The notes under the pieces: model-generated | Told to the model about the DNA's origin: nothing | The model's database searches: none | The model's input: only the letters and a program-made list of their open reading frames with translations | Shown: piece by piece, positions 17,518 through 25,590 of the stretch | How positions within the stretch are numbered: the stretch's first letter is position 1 | How the letters are laid out: each line of letters starts with the position of its first letter | Assembly (NCBI RefSeq): GCF_902498185.1 | Contig: NZ_CABVIX010000011.1 | Location: 62,001-126,000, forward strand | Direction: 5' to 3' | Origin: Pseudomonas fluorescens | Lineage (GTDB): Bacteria > Pseudomonadota > Gammaproteobacteria > Pseudomonadales > Pseudomonadaceae | Length of the DNA: 64,000 bases | Position numbers and translations under genes: made by a program

Positions 17518-18036
17518 CTACTCTTCTGGACGCAGCTTCAACTCCACCATCAAGTCATCGGCCAAGGCTTCGAGCCGCTGCTGCAAGTCGTCCAGCGATA
17601 ACGTCAGCGGCAGGGCCAGCAAGGCGTCCGCGTGGAACAGCGGCTCGCTGCTCATCGGCGCCGGACGCACTTCGGTGGTGAAGCGCTCCAGGTTCACGCC
17701 CTGCTCGGCCAGCAACCGGGTGATGTCACGCACGATGCCTGGGCGGTCGTTACCCACGAGCTCCATGGCAATCGGCTTCCAGGTGCACGATGGCTCGATG
17801 CCGCTCTCGGCGATGAGCACCCGGATGTCATGGCGGAGCAGGCCTTGCAGGCTTGCGACCAGCCCGTCGTAGGACTCGGCAGGCACCGCCACCCGCAGGA
17901 TGCCGGCGAACTGCCCGGCCATTCGCGACATGCGGCTCTCCAGCCAGTTACCGTTGTGGTCGGCGATACACTCGGCAATGCGTTCGACCTGGCCGGCCTT
18001 GTCAGGGGCAATCACAGTGAGTACAAGATGATCCAC
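17518..18036 (-). CDS. GcvR-like ACT-domain protein
   Basis: 172-residue protein made of two ACT domains (about 1-80 and 85-165), the layout of GcvR, the glycine-cleavage-system accessory repressor, and of related amino-acid-sensing regulators. DHLVLTVIAPDKAGQVERIAE and AMELVGNDRPGIVRDITRLLAEQGVNLE are the two ACT starts. A GTG start at 18036 was chosen: AGAGGA lies 7 nt upstream and the ACT fold begins at once; the longer frame to 18171 adds an unrelated 45-residue head. Ligand and partner are unknown. It is convergent with rarD. Confidence 0.85.
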   Translation of the reverse strand: MDHLVLTVIAPDKAGQVERIAECIADHNGNWLESRMSRMAGQFAGILRVAVPAESYDGLVASLQGLLRHDIRVLIAESGIEPSCTWKPIAMELVGNDRPGIVRDITRLLAEQGVNLERFTTEVRPAPMSSEPLFHADALLALPLTLSLDDLQQRLEALADDLMVELKLRPEE

Positions 18037-18266
18037 GGGCCAGTCCTCTTCGATCAGGCTTTGTTGTGACAGATGTCCACGACGCCGGGAAAGTATAGGC
18101 AAGGCGCGGCATCCTGCCGCAGGAGCATCAGACAGAAAATCGTGTACTGTTTTAAGATTTATCTGGAACAATCTACAAGATATTTGCGAACATACTCACT
18201 CCCAGCGTGACTTCGAGCGGCCAACGGGCCGCAGTACGACGCTTTTGGTCTGATATTCACAAGCGC

Positions 18267-18288
18267 AAGGCATCATGTAGTATGCCTT
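18267..18288. promoter_or_regulatory. Palindrome upstream of glcB
   Basis: Perfect 7-bp inverted repeat AAGGCAT-N8-ATGCCTT about 75 bp before the glcB start, within the 324-bp region between the GcvR-like gene and glcB. It may be an operator or a leader hairpin. No other gene is visible in that interval. Confidence 0.35.
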
Positions 18289-18360
18289 CACGTGGACTAC
18301 AAACCGTCGTTTCGATTTCAGTACGATGAAGCGAAATAGCTGAGCAGAGTGAGGCAAGCA

Positions 18361-20538
18361 ATGACTGAACACGTTCAAGTCGGTGGCCTTCAGGTCGCCA
18401 AGGTCCTGTACGACTTCGTCAACGACGAAGCCATTCCAGGGACCGGCATCGTCGCCGAGCAGTTCTGGGCAGGTGCGGAAAAAATCATCCACGACCTCGC
18501 TCCCAAGAACAAAGCCCTGTTGGCCAAGCGCGATGCCCTGCAAGCGCAGATCGACGCCTGGCATCAAGCACACAAGGGCCAGGCCTTCGATGCCGCCGGC
18601 TACAAGAGCTTCCTTCAGGAAATCGGCTACCTGCTGCCGCCAGCCGACGATTTCCAGGCAACGACGCAAAACGTCGATGAAGAAATCGCCCGCATGGCCG
18701 GTCCGCAGCTGGTAGTGCCAGTGATGAATGCCCGCTTTGCTCTCAATGCCTCAAACGCCCGCTGGGGCTCGCTCTACGATGCGCTGTACGGCACCGATGC
18801 CATCAGCGATGAAGGCGGTGCAGAAAAAGGCAAAGGCTACAACACGCTGCGTGGCAACAAGGTCATTGCCTTCGCCCGCGCATTCCTCGACGAAGCCGCG
18901 CCCTTGGCAAGCGGCTCACACGTCGACGCCAGCGCTTACCGTATCGAAGGCGGCAAGTTGCTGGTCGCCCTCAAGGGTGGCAACGCAAGCGGCCTGCGCG
19001 AGGAAGCACAGCTGATCGGCTTCCATGGCGACGCAGCGGCGCCAACCGCCATCCTGCTCAAGCACAACGGCCTGCACTTCGAAATCCAGGTCGATGCCAG
19101 CACCCCGGTTGGCAGCACCGACGCCGCGGGTGTGAAGGACATCCTCATGGAATCGGCCCTGACCACCATCATGGACTGCGAAGACTCGGTCGCCGCGGTC
19201 GATGCCGACGACAAGGTCGTGGTGTACCGCAACTGGCTGGGCCTGATGAAAGGCGACCTGTCCGAAAGCGTGAGCAAGGGCGGCAAGACTTTCGTGCGCA
19301 CCATGAACCCGGACCGCGAGTACACCGCGCCCAACGGCGGCCAGGTCACCTTGCACGGCCGTTCGTTGCTGTTCGTGCGTAACGTCGGCCACCTGATGAC
19401 CATCGACGCCATCCTGGACAAGGACGGCAACGAAGTGCCCGAGGGCATTCTCGACGGCCTGATCACCAACCTGGCCGCTGTGCACAACCTCAACGGCAAC
19501 ACCACCCGCAAGAACACTCGCACCGGTTCTGTCTACATCGTCAAGCCGAAGATGCATGGCCCCGAAGAAGCAGCCTTCACCAACGAGCTGTTCGGCCGCG
19601 TCGAAGACGTGCTCAAGCTGCCGCGCAACACCCTGAAGGTCGGCATCATGGACGAGGAACGCCGCACCACGGTCAACCTCAAGGCCTGCATCAAGGCCGC
19701 TGCCGAGCGCGTGGTGTTCATCAACACCGGTTTCCTCGACCGTACCGGCGACGAGATCCACACCTCCATGGAAGCCGGCGCCGTCGTGCGCAAGGGCGTC
19801 ATGAAGAACGAGAAGTGGATCGCTGCCTACGAGAACAACAACGTCGACGTGGGCCTCGCCACCGGCCTGCAGGGCCGCGCGCAGATCGGCAAGGGCATGT
19901 GGGCCATGCCTGACCTGATGGCGGCGATGCTCGAGCAGAAGATCGCCCACCCGCTGGCAGGCGCCAACACCGCGTGGGTCCCGTCGCCGACCGCTGCGAC
20001 CTTGCATGCCCTGCACTACCACAAGGTCGATGTGCAAGCGCGACAGGCCGAGTTGGCCCAACGCACCCCCGCGTCGGTCGACGATATCCTGGCCATCCCG
20101 CTGGCCGCCGACACCAACTGGTCTGACGAAGAAATCCGCAACGAGCTGGATAACAACGCCCAGGGCATCCTCGGTTACGTGGTGCGCTGGATCGATCAGG
20201 GCGTGGGGTGCTCCAAGGTGCCGGACATCAACGACGTCGGCCTCATGGAAGACCGCGCGACGCTGCGTATTTCCAGCCAGCTGCTGGCCAACTGGCTGCG
20301 CCATGGCGTCGTCAGCGAAGATCAGGTGATGGAGAGCTTGAAGCGCATGGCCGCGGTGGTCGACCGGCAGAATGCCAACGACCCGCTGTACCGCCCGTTG
20401 GCGCCGGACTTTGACAGCAATATCGCCTTCCAGGCGGCGGTCGAACTGGTCATCGAAGGTGCCAGGCAACCGAACGGCTACACCGAGCCGGTGTTGCACC
20501 GTCGGCGCCGCGAGTTCAAGGCGCGCAGCAAAGGCTGA
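18361..20538 (+). CDS. glcB: Malate synthase G
   Basis: 725-residue malate synthase G, the monomeric enzyme that joins glyoxylate and acetyl-CoA to malate in the glyoxylate shunt and glycolate use. Motifs: IMDCEDSVAAVDADDK (~262-277), FVRTMNPDREY, LHGRSLLFVRNVGHLMT, and GIMDEERRTTVNLKACI with the Mg-binding acidic pair. Length equals the family's ~720-730. Start MTEHVQVGGLQ has GAGG 7 nt upstream; an ATG four codons earlier is less well placed. No glc genes are adjacent, as usual in pseudomonads where glcB is separate from glcDEF. Confidence 0.97.
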   Translation: MTEHVQVGGLQVAKVLYDFVNDEAIPGTGIVAEQFWAGAEKIIHDLAPKNKALLAKRDALQAQIDAWHQAHKGQAFDAAGYKSFLQEIGYLLPPADDFQATTQNVDEEIARMAGPQLVVPVMNARFALNASNARWGSLYDALYGTDAISDEGGAEKGKGYNTLRGNKVIAFARAFLDEAAPLASGSHVDASAYRIEGGKLLVALKGGNASGLREEAQLIGFHGDAAAPTAILLKHNGLHFEIQVDASTPVGSTDAAGVKDILMESALTTIMDCEDSVAAVDADDKVVVYRNWLGLMKGDLSESVSKGGKTFVRTMNPDREYTAPNGGQVTLHGRSLLFVRNVGHLMTIDAILDKDGNEVPEGILDGLITNLAAVHNLNGNTTRKNTRTGSVYIVKPKMHGPEEAAFTNELFGRVEDVLKLPRNTLKVGIMDEERRTTVNLKACIKAAAERVVFINTGFLDRTGDEIHTSMEAGAVVRKGVMKNEKWIAAYENNNVDVGLATGLQGRAQIGKGMWAMPDLMAAMLEQKIAHPLAGANTAWVPSPTAATLHALHYHKVDVQARQAELAQRTPASVDDILAIPLAADTNWSDEEIRNELDNNAQGILGYVVRWIDQGVGCSKVPDINDVGLMEDRATLRISSQLLANWLRHGVVSEDQVMESLKRMAAVVDRQNANDPLYRPLAPDFDSNIAFQAAVELVIEGARQPNGYTEPVLHRRRREFKARSKG

Positions 20539-20548
20539 TGCATCCTGC

Positions 20549-20574
20549 GGCTGCTCCCCTGTGTGGGGGCAGCC
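20549..20574. terminator. Hairpin between convergent glcB and response-regulator genes
   Basis: Stem GGCTGC...GCAGCC extended by CCCC/GGGG with one bulge and a TGTGT loop, lying in the 42-bp gap between two convergent stop codons. It has no T-run on either strand, so it may act as a weak or protein-assisted bidirectional terminator. Confidence 0.5.
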
Positions 20575-20580
20575 CTGCCT

Positions 20581-21027
20581 TCAACCCTCCAGCCCCAGCT
20601 CCTTCCTCACCAGCCCCAGCAGTTTCCCCAGGTCCACCGGCTTGAGCAGGAAATCCACCACCCCCAGGTGCATCACGTTCACCGCCTCTTTCACGTCGGT
20701 TTCTCCCGACACCACGATGATCGACAGTGCAGCCCGCTCGGACTCGCGGATGCGCCGGATCAGCTCGATGCCATCCTTGGGCACCATGCGCAGGTCGGTG
20801 ATCATGACGCCGATGCGTGGCTCACGCCGCAGACAGTCCAGAGCCGCCTGGGCGCCGTCGGCGCCAATGCAGTCGAGGCCCTTGCTCTTGAGGTAGAGAC
20901 ACAGCGCCTCGCGGTTGACCGCGTTGTCGTCCACTATCAGCACCTGCTGCGTCGATGCAGGAGGTGCGTTCACCATGGCCAACGCCTCACGTTCAGCGTC
21001 AGTCAGTATGTCGTCGTGCTCAGCCAT
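20581..21027 (-). CDS. Stand-alone response regulator receiver protein
   Basis: 148-residue protein consisting of a short N-terminal tail and one CheY-like receiver domain with no output domain. Acidic pocket Asp33-Asp34, phospho-acceptor Asp78 in MITDLRM, Ser107 in VVSGE and Lys129 in LLKPVD are all present, so it should be phosphorylatable. Start MAEHDDIL was chosen as the last ATG before the receiver; the ribosome-binding site is weak. No histidine kinase is nearby. It is divergent from the cNMP/CBS protein gene and convergent with glcB. Confidence 0.88.
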   Translation of the reverse strand: MAEHDDILTDAEREALAMVNAPPASTQQVLIVDDNAVNREALCLYLKSKGLDCIGADGAQAALDCLRREPRIGVMITDLRMVPKDGIELIRRIRESERAALSIIVVSGETDVKEAVNVMHLGVVDFLLKPVDLGKLLGLVRKELGLEG

Positions 21028-21247
21028 GGCCGTCCCAGAGAAAAAACCCTTTGAATCAAGTTCAGACCTCAAACCCGTACCTTGCAAACTGCCTTTCGTC
21101 GGTCATTTGACACCCACCCTGTGCAACCGCCACCACCGCGACATCTAGACTTACGTCCAATGGGCACCGCGATGCCGTCCACCGACCATGGGAGCTCTAG
21201 AACAACAATGTCCGCGTACATACGCCGACACAACTGCGGTCAGTTTC

Positions 21248-23185
21248 ATGAGCACAATGGACGCCTACAGCCGGGCTGGTAAAACAGCAGTTCTTCAGAA
21301 CATCCAGAGCACGTTGCAGTTCCTGCAGCGCTTTCCGCCGTTCAATCAGATGCAGCACAGCCATCTGGCGTTCATGGTCGAACAGTGCCAGCTGCGTTTC
21401 TATGCCGCTGGCGAGAGCATCATCAGGCCCGCCGACGGCCCCGTCGAGCATTTCTACATCGTCAAGCAGGGCCGTGTGGTGGGCGAGCGCCAGCATGTGT
21501 CGCGAGCGGGCGTCGAAACGACGTTCGAAATCACCACCGGCGAGTGTTTCCCGCTGGCCGCGCTGCTTGGCGAGCGGGCAACGCGCACCGAGCATGTGGC
21601 CGGGGAAGACACCTTCTGCCTGCAAGTGAACAAGACGGCGTTCATTCGCCTGTTCTCGCTGTGCGAGGTCTTCCGCGACTTTGCCTTGCGCGGGGTCAGC
21701 AGCCTGTTGGACCAGGTCAACCAGCAAGTGCAGCGGCGCGCCGTCGAAACCCTGGGCAGCCAGTATTCGCTCAACACCCGCCTGGGCGAACTGGCGATGC
21801 GGCACCCGGTAGTGTGCGACCCGGCCATGCCGGTGCGCGAGGCGGTGCGGCTGATGCACGAGCAACAGGTCGGCAGCATCGTGATTGTCGATGCACAGCG
21901 CTTTCCAGTCGGCATCTTCACCCTGCGCGACCTCCGCCAGCTGGTTGCCGATGCAAGCGCCGAGTTCACCGCGCCGATCAGTCAGCACATGACCGCCGCA
22001 CCTTTTTACCTCAGCCCTGACGCTTCGGCATTCGACGCCGCCATGGCCATGACCGAGCGGCATATCGCCCACGTGTGCCTGGTGGACAACCAGCGGCTGT
22101 GCGGCGTGGTGTCGGAGCGTGACCTGTTCTCGCTGCAACGGGTCGACCTGGTACACCTGGCCCGCACCATCCGCCATGCCCCGCGCCTGGACGTTCTGGT
22201 GTCGCTGCGTGGCGAGATCGGCCAGCTGGTGGAGCGCATGCTTGCCCACGGTGCGTCATCTACGCAGATCACCCAGATCATTACCCTGCTCAACGATCAC
22301 ACCGTCTGCCGGGTGATCGAGCTGGCGCTGCAGGACAAAGGCGACCCCGGTATTCCCTTCAGCTGGCTGTGTTTCGGCAGCGAGGGCCGGCGCGAGCAGA
22401 CCCTGCATACCGATCAGGACAACGGCCTGCTCTTCGAGGCCCGCGACGCCGCCGATGCCGAAGCGATCCGGGCGCAGCTGCTGCCCTTGGCTCAGTTCAT
22501 CAATCAAAGCCTGGCCCAATGTGGCTTTACCCTGTGCAAGGGTAACGTGATGGCTGGCAACCCCGAGCTGTGCCTGTCCCGCGCAGAGTGGGCACGGCGC
22601 TTTGGCACGTTTATCCGTGAGGCCACGCCCGAGAACCTGCTGGCGTCGAGCATCTACTTCGACCTGCGCGTGGTGTGGGGCGACGAGCAGGCCTGCGAGC
22701 AGCTGCGCCGCGGCATCCTGGACCAGGTCGCCGACAATCGTCTGTTCCAGCGCATGATGGCCGACAACGCCTTGCGCCAGCGCCCGCCGGTAGGCCGGCT
22801 GCGCGAGTTCGTGCTGACCCGCCAGGGCAGCGACAAGGCCGCTACCCTCGACCTCAAGGTCCAGGGCCTGACGCCCTTCGTCGATGGCGCTCGGCTGCTC
22901 GCGCTGGCCAATGGCATCAGCGCCAACAACACCCTCGAGCGTCTGCGGCAGCTGGTCGACAAGGGCGTGATCGAGCCACTCGACGGCGGCGCCTATGAAG
23001 AGGCCTATCACTTCATTCAGCAGACGCGCATGCAGCAACACCAGCGCCAGAGCCGCCAGAACCAGCCGTACTCCAACCGCCTGGACCCGGACAGCCTCAA
23101 CCAGCTCGACCGGCGCATCCTGCGCGAGTCGCTGCGCCAGGCCCAGCGCCTGCAAGCCAGCCTGGCCCTGCGGTACCAGCTATGA
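21248..23185 (+). CDS. cNMP-binding/CBS/DUF294 putative nucleotidyltransferase
   Basis: 645-residue signalling protein. In order: a cyclic-nucleotide-binding-like domain (~20-140, PFNQMQHSHLAFMVEQC...FYIVKQGRV), two CBS domains (~180-300; HPVVCDPAMPVREAVRLM and QHMTAAPFYLSPDASAF), a DUF294 nucleotidyltransferase-like domain with GSEGRREQTLHTDQDNG (~370-386), and a DUF294 C-terminal domain. The GSEGRxEQxxxTDQDN motif resembles GlnD-type uridylyltransferases. Start MSTMDAYS was preferred to an ATG 20 codons earlier; no start has a strong ribosome-binding site. The stop overlaps the next ATG (ATGA), coupling it to a DnaQ-like exonuclease, a pairing common in pseudomonads. Confidence 0.88.
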   Translation: MSTMDAYSRAGKTAVLQNIQSTLQFLQRFPPFNQMQHSHLAFMVEQCQLRFYAAGESIIRPADGPVEHFYIVKQGRVVGERQHVSRAGVETTFEITTGECFPLAALLGERATRTEHVAGEDTFCLQVNKTAFIRLFSLCEVFRDFALRGVSSLLDQVNQQVQRRAVETLGSQYSLNTRLGELAMRHPVVCDPAMPVREAVRLMHEQQVGSIVIVDAQRFPVGIFTLRDLRQLVADASAEFTAPISQHMTAAPFYLSPDASAFDAAMAMTERHIAHVCLVDNQRLCGVVSERDLFSLQRVDLVHLARTIRHAPRLDVLVSLRGEIGQLVERMLAHGASSTQITQIITLLNDHTVCRVIELALQDKGDPGIPFSWLCFGSEGRREQTLHTDQDNGLLFEARDAADAEAIRAQLLPLAQFINQSLAQCGFTLCKGNVMAGNPELCLSRAEWARRFGTFIREATPENLLASSIYFDLRVVWGDEQACEQLRRGILDQVADNRLFQRMMADNALRQRPPVGRLREFVLTRQGSDKAATLDLKVQGLTPFVDGARLLALANGISANNTLERLRQLVDKGVIEPLDGGAYEEAYHFIQQTRMQQHQRQSRQNQPYSNRLDPDSLNQLDRRILRESLRQAQRLQASLALRYQL

Positions 23186-23892
23186 ACCTGTTCGCCTGGC
23201 TGCGCCCCACCGCGCCTGAGCTCGACGATGCCCTGCGCCTGCGCCTGGCCCGTCTGCCGCAGCCGGCACCGCTCGGCGTGCTGTCACTACGCGAACAGCG
23301 CTGGGTAGTGCTGGACCTGGAAACCAGCGGCCTGAACCTCAATCGTGATCAGGTGCTGTCGATCGGCGCCGTGGCTATTGAAGACGGCGCGATCGCCTTC
23401 GCCCAGCAGTTCGAGCGTACCCTGCATCGTCCCACGCAGAAGACCAATCCCAGCGTGCTGATCCATGGTCTGGGCCCCAGTGCCCTGGCGGCAGGATGCG
23501 ATCCGGCCGAGGCCCTGACCGACCTGCTGGAATTCATCGGCGACAGCCCGGTGCTGGCGTTTCATTCGGCCTTTGACCAGCACATGCTGGGCCGTGCCTT
23601 GAAGGACAGCCTCGGCTATCGCCTGCAACATCCATTTCTCGATGTTGCGCAATTGGCACCGCTGCTCAACCCCGATGTGGTGCTGCGCGAAGCGGGGCTG
23701 GATGACTGGATCGCCTGCTTCGGCCTGCAGGTGCCCGCTCGCCACCATGCCAGCGCCGATGCCCAGGTCACGGCCGAGCTTGCGCTGATCCTGTTCAGCC
23801 AGGCCCGCCGCCAGCAGCTCGACAGCCCATTGCAGCTTGGCCAGCGCTTGCAACAGTGGCGCCGGCGCAAGGTACAGAACCACGGCCTGTGA
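23182..23892 (+). CDS. DnaQ-like 3'-5' exonuclease (DEDDh)
   Basis: 236-residue exonuclease of the DnaQ/epsilon superfamily. Exo I DLETSGLN (Asp-x-Glu near residues 50-53), Exo II HSAFDQHML, and Exo III HHASADAQVTAELA with the DEDDh histidine are all present. It is related to the proofreading subunit of DNA polymerase III but carries a different N-terminus and is not the main dnaQ by context. The start overlaps the upstream CBS/DUF294 gene by 4 nt, so both are likely made together; the shared role is unknown. Confidence 0.87.
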   Translation: MNLFAWLRPTAPELDDALRLRLARLPQPAPLGVLSLREQRWVVLDLETSGLNLNRDQVLSIGAVAIEDGAIAFAQQFERTLHRPTQKTNPSVLIHGLGPSALAAGCDPAEALTDLLEFIGDSPVLAFHSAFDQHMLGRALKDSLGYRLQHPFLDVAQLAPLLNPDVVLREAGLDDWIACFGLQVPARHHASADAQVTAELALILFSQARRQQLDSPLQLGQRLQQWRRRKVQNHGL

Positions 23893-23944
23893 TGGCATTC
23901 CGATAAGCGTCGATTGCAACCGACGGCTTGCCTCTGTAACAATC

Positions 23945-23963
23945 GCGAATAATTATCGTTAGT
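23945..23963. promoter_or_regulatory. Fur-box-like site before the fecI-type gene
   Basis: The 19-mer beginning gcgaataattatcg matches the Fur consensus GATAATGATAATCATTATC at 12 of 19 positions and is the only AT-rich patch in the 95-bp gap ahead of an iron-type ECF sigma gene. This fits iron repression of the sigma/anti-sigma/receptor unit. Confidence 0.6.
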
Positions 23964-23987
23964 TAACGCATTGTTTCGGGGGACATC

Positions 23988-24506
23988 GTGTCGTCTGTGC
24001 AGAGTCCACACGCCGAGCTGGTCGGTGCGCTGTACCGCGACCATCGCACCTGGCTGCTTGCCTGGCTGCGGCGCAATACTGCCTGTCGACAACGCGCCGA
24101 GGACCTGAGCCAGGATACCTTCGTGCGCCTGCTTGACCGCGACCAGCTCAGCGCACCGCGTGAGCCTCGTGCCTTTCTCGTTGCCGTCGCCCGCGGCCTG
24201 CTGTTCGACCACTTCCGCCGGGCCGCGCTGGAGCAGGCCTACCTGGCCGAGCTGGCGCTGCTGTCGACGGCCGACCACCCCTCCCCCGAGTTCCAGCACC
24301 TGGTGCTCGAAGACCTCAAGGCCATCGACCTCCTGCTCGGCAAGCTGTCGACCAAGGCCCGCGCCGCGTTCCTGCATTACCGCCTCGACCGCATGGGTCA
24401 GGCCGAGATCGCCGAGCGTCTGGGCGTATCGGTGTCGCGCGTACGCCAGTACCTGGCCCAGGGCATGCGCCAGTGCTACATCGCCCTCTACGGTGAGCCA
24501 ACGTGA
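23988..24506 (+). CDS. FecI-like ECF sigma factor (iron starvation type)
   Basis: 172-residue extracytoplasmic-function sigma-70 factor of the FecI group. Region 2 is seen in LYRDHRTWLLAWLRRN...AEDLSQDTFVRLL with the RAFLVAVARGLLFDHFRR segment; region 4 is LSTKARAAFLHYRLDRMGQAEIAERLGVSVSRVRQYLAQG. GTG start with GGGGGA 6 nt upstream. Its stop overlaps the GTG of the FecR-like gene (GTGA), and the cognate TonB receptor follows, so this is a complete cell-surface signalling unit: receptor senses its siderophore, FecR relays, sigma transcribes the receptor gene. Confidence 0.93.
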   Translation: MSSVQSPHAELVGALYRDHRTWLLAWLRRNTACRQRAEDLSQDTFVRLLDRDQLSAPREPRAFLVAVARGLLFDHFRRAALEQAYLAELALLSTADHPSPEFQHLVLEDLKAIDLLLGKLSTKARAAFLHYRLDRMGQAEIAERLGVSVSRVRQYLAQGMRQCYIALYGEPT

Positions 24507-25459
24507 GCTCTGCGCCCGTTTCGGCCCAGGTGCTGGACGCCGCGATCGCCTGGAAGCTTTGCCTGGACGACGGCAGCGGCTCGGCCGAGGATCGCAGCCG
24601 GTTCATGCGCTGGCATGCCGCCAGCGAAGAGCACGCGCGGGCCTGGCTGCAGCTGGGCATGCTCGACCAGCGCGTCAGTGCCGCCGCCGGCCCTGCGCGC
24701 CAGGCGCTGCTGCAATCGCGCACCCTCCTGCGCCGGCGCGTCGGCAAACTTGGCAGCGGACTGGCCAGCGTACTGCTGGTCGGTGGCTTGCTGACCTGGA
24801 TCGGCACGGCCTCGCTCTCACCGCAGTACTGGCTGGCCGACCAGCGCACCGCCACCGGCGAACTGCGCACGCTGCGTCTGGAAGACGGCACCTTGATCAG
24901 CCTCAACACCCACTCGGCAGTCGACCTGCGCTTCGATGACCGTCAGCGGCTGATTGTCCTGCATCAAGGCGAGATCTTGATCGAGACCGGCCACGCCGAC
25001 GCACGCCCGTTCGTGGTACGCACCGACGATGGTCACCTGCGGCCCCTGGGCACGCGCTTTCTGGTCAAGCGCGAAGCCCACGGCACCCGCCTGGAAGTGC
25101 TGCAGTCGGCCGTGGCCGCGCAGCCGCTCAACAGCGGCGACGAACAGGTGCTGCGCGAAGGCCAGCAAGCGCTGATGAGCGCCGACAGCCTGGGCCCAGC
25201 CACTCCGGTGCCAGCGGGAGCCGACGCCTGGACCCGCGGCATGCTGGTGGTCGACAACGTGCGTCTGGCCGACCTGGTGGCGACCCTGGCGCAGTACCGC
25301 AGCGGTCACCTGGGGATTGCCGAGGAAGTCGCCGACCTGCGCGTGACCGGCAGTTTCCCCCTGACCGACACAGACCTGGCGCTGGCATCGCTGCTGCCGG
25401 TGCTGCCGGTGAAGGTCGAGCAGCACACGCCATGGTGGGTAACGGTGCTACCGCGGTAG
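24503..25459 (+). CDS. FecR-like anti-sigma/sigma regulator
   Basis: 318-residue FecR-family protein that carries the signal from the TonB receptor to the ECF sigma factor across the inner membrane. The N-terminal cytoplasmic part has the WKLCLDDGSGSAEDRSRFMRWHAASEEHARAW pattern; a single membrane segment lies about residues 84-103 (LGSGLASVLLVGGLLTWIG); the FecR domain follows (LRTLRLEDGTLISLNTHSAVDLRF). The C-terminal ~80 residues contact the receptor's signalling domain. GTG start overlapping the sigma gene by 4 nt. Confidence 0.92.
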   Translation: MSSAPVSAQVLDAAIAWKLCLDDGSGSAEDRSRFMRWHAASEEHARAWLQLGMLDQRVSAAAGPARQALLQSRTLLRRRVGKLGSGLASVLLVGGLLTWIGTASLSPQYWLADQRTATGELRTLRLEDGTLISLNTHSAVDLRFDDRQRLIVLHQGEILIETGHADARPFVVRTDDGHLRPLGTRFLVKREAHGTRLEVLQSAVAAQPLNSGDEQVLREGQQALMSADSLGPATPVPAGADAWTRGMLVVDNVRLADLVATLAQYRSGHLGIAEEVADLRVTGSFPLTDTDLALASLLPVLPVKVEQHTPWWVTVLPR

Positions 25460-25466
25460 CAGCACG

Positions 25467-25501
25467 CAAGCTACAAGCCACCGAGCTTTTCTTGCAGCTT
25501 G
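25467..25501. terminator. Inverted repeat between fecR-like and receptor genes
   Basis: caagctacaag pairs with cttgcagcttg (one wobble) around a 13-nt loop, immediately after the fecR-like stop. No T-run of the usual kind is present, so it may be an attenuator or RNA-stability element separating the sigma/FecR genes from the receptor, which probably also has its own sigma-dependent promoter. Confidence 0.4.
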
Positions 25502-25590
25502 CAGCTTGAAACCTGCAGCTGCCCCCTGACACTTTTTCGATCTCGTTCGGCAAGGAAGCAGTCCGCACTTATCCGTCTAGGAGCCGCTGC

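Noticed and set aside
25570..25580. CGTC-type ECF -10 element before the TonB receptor
   Set aside because: It would leave a leader of only a few bases before the ribosome-binding site; no convincing -35.
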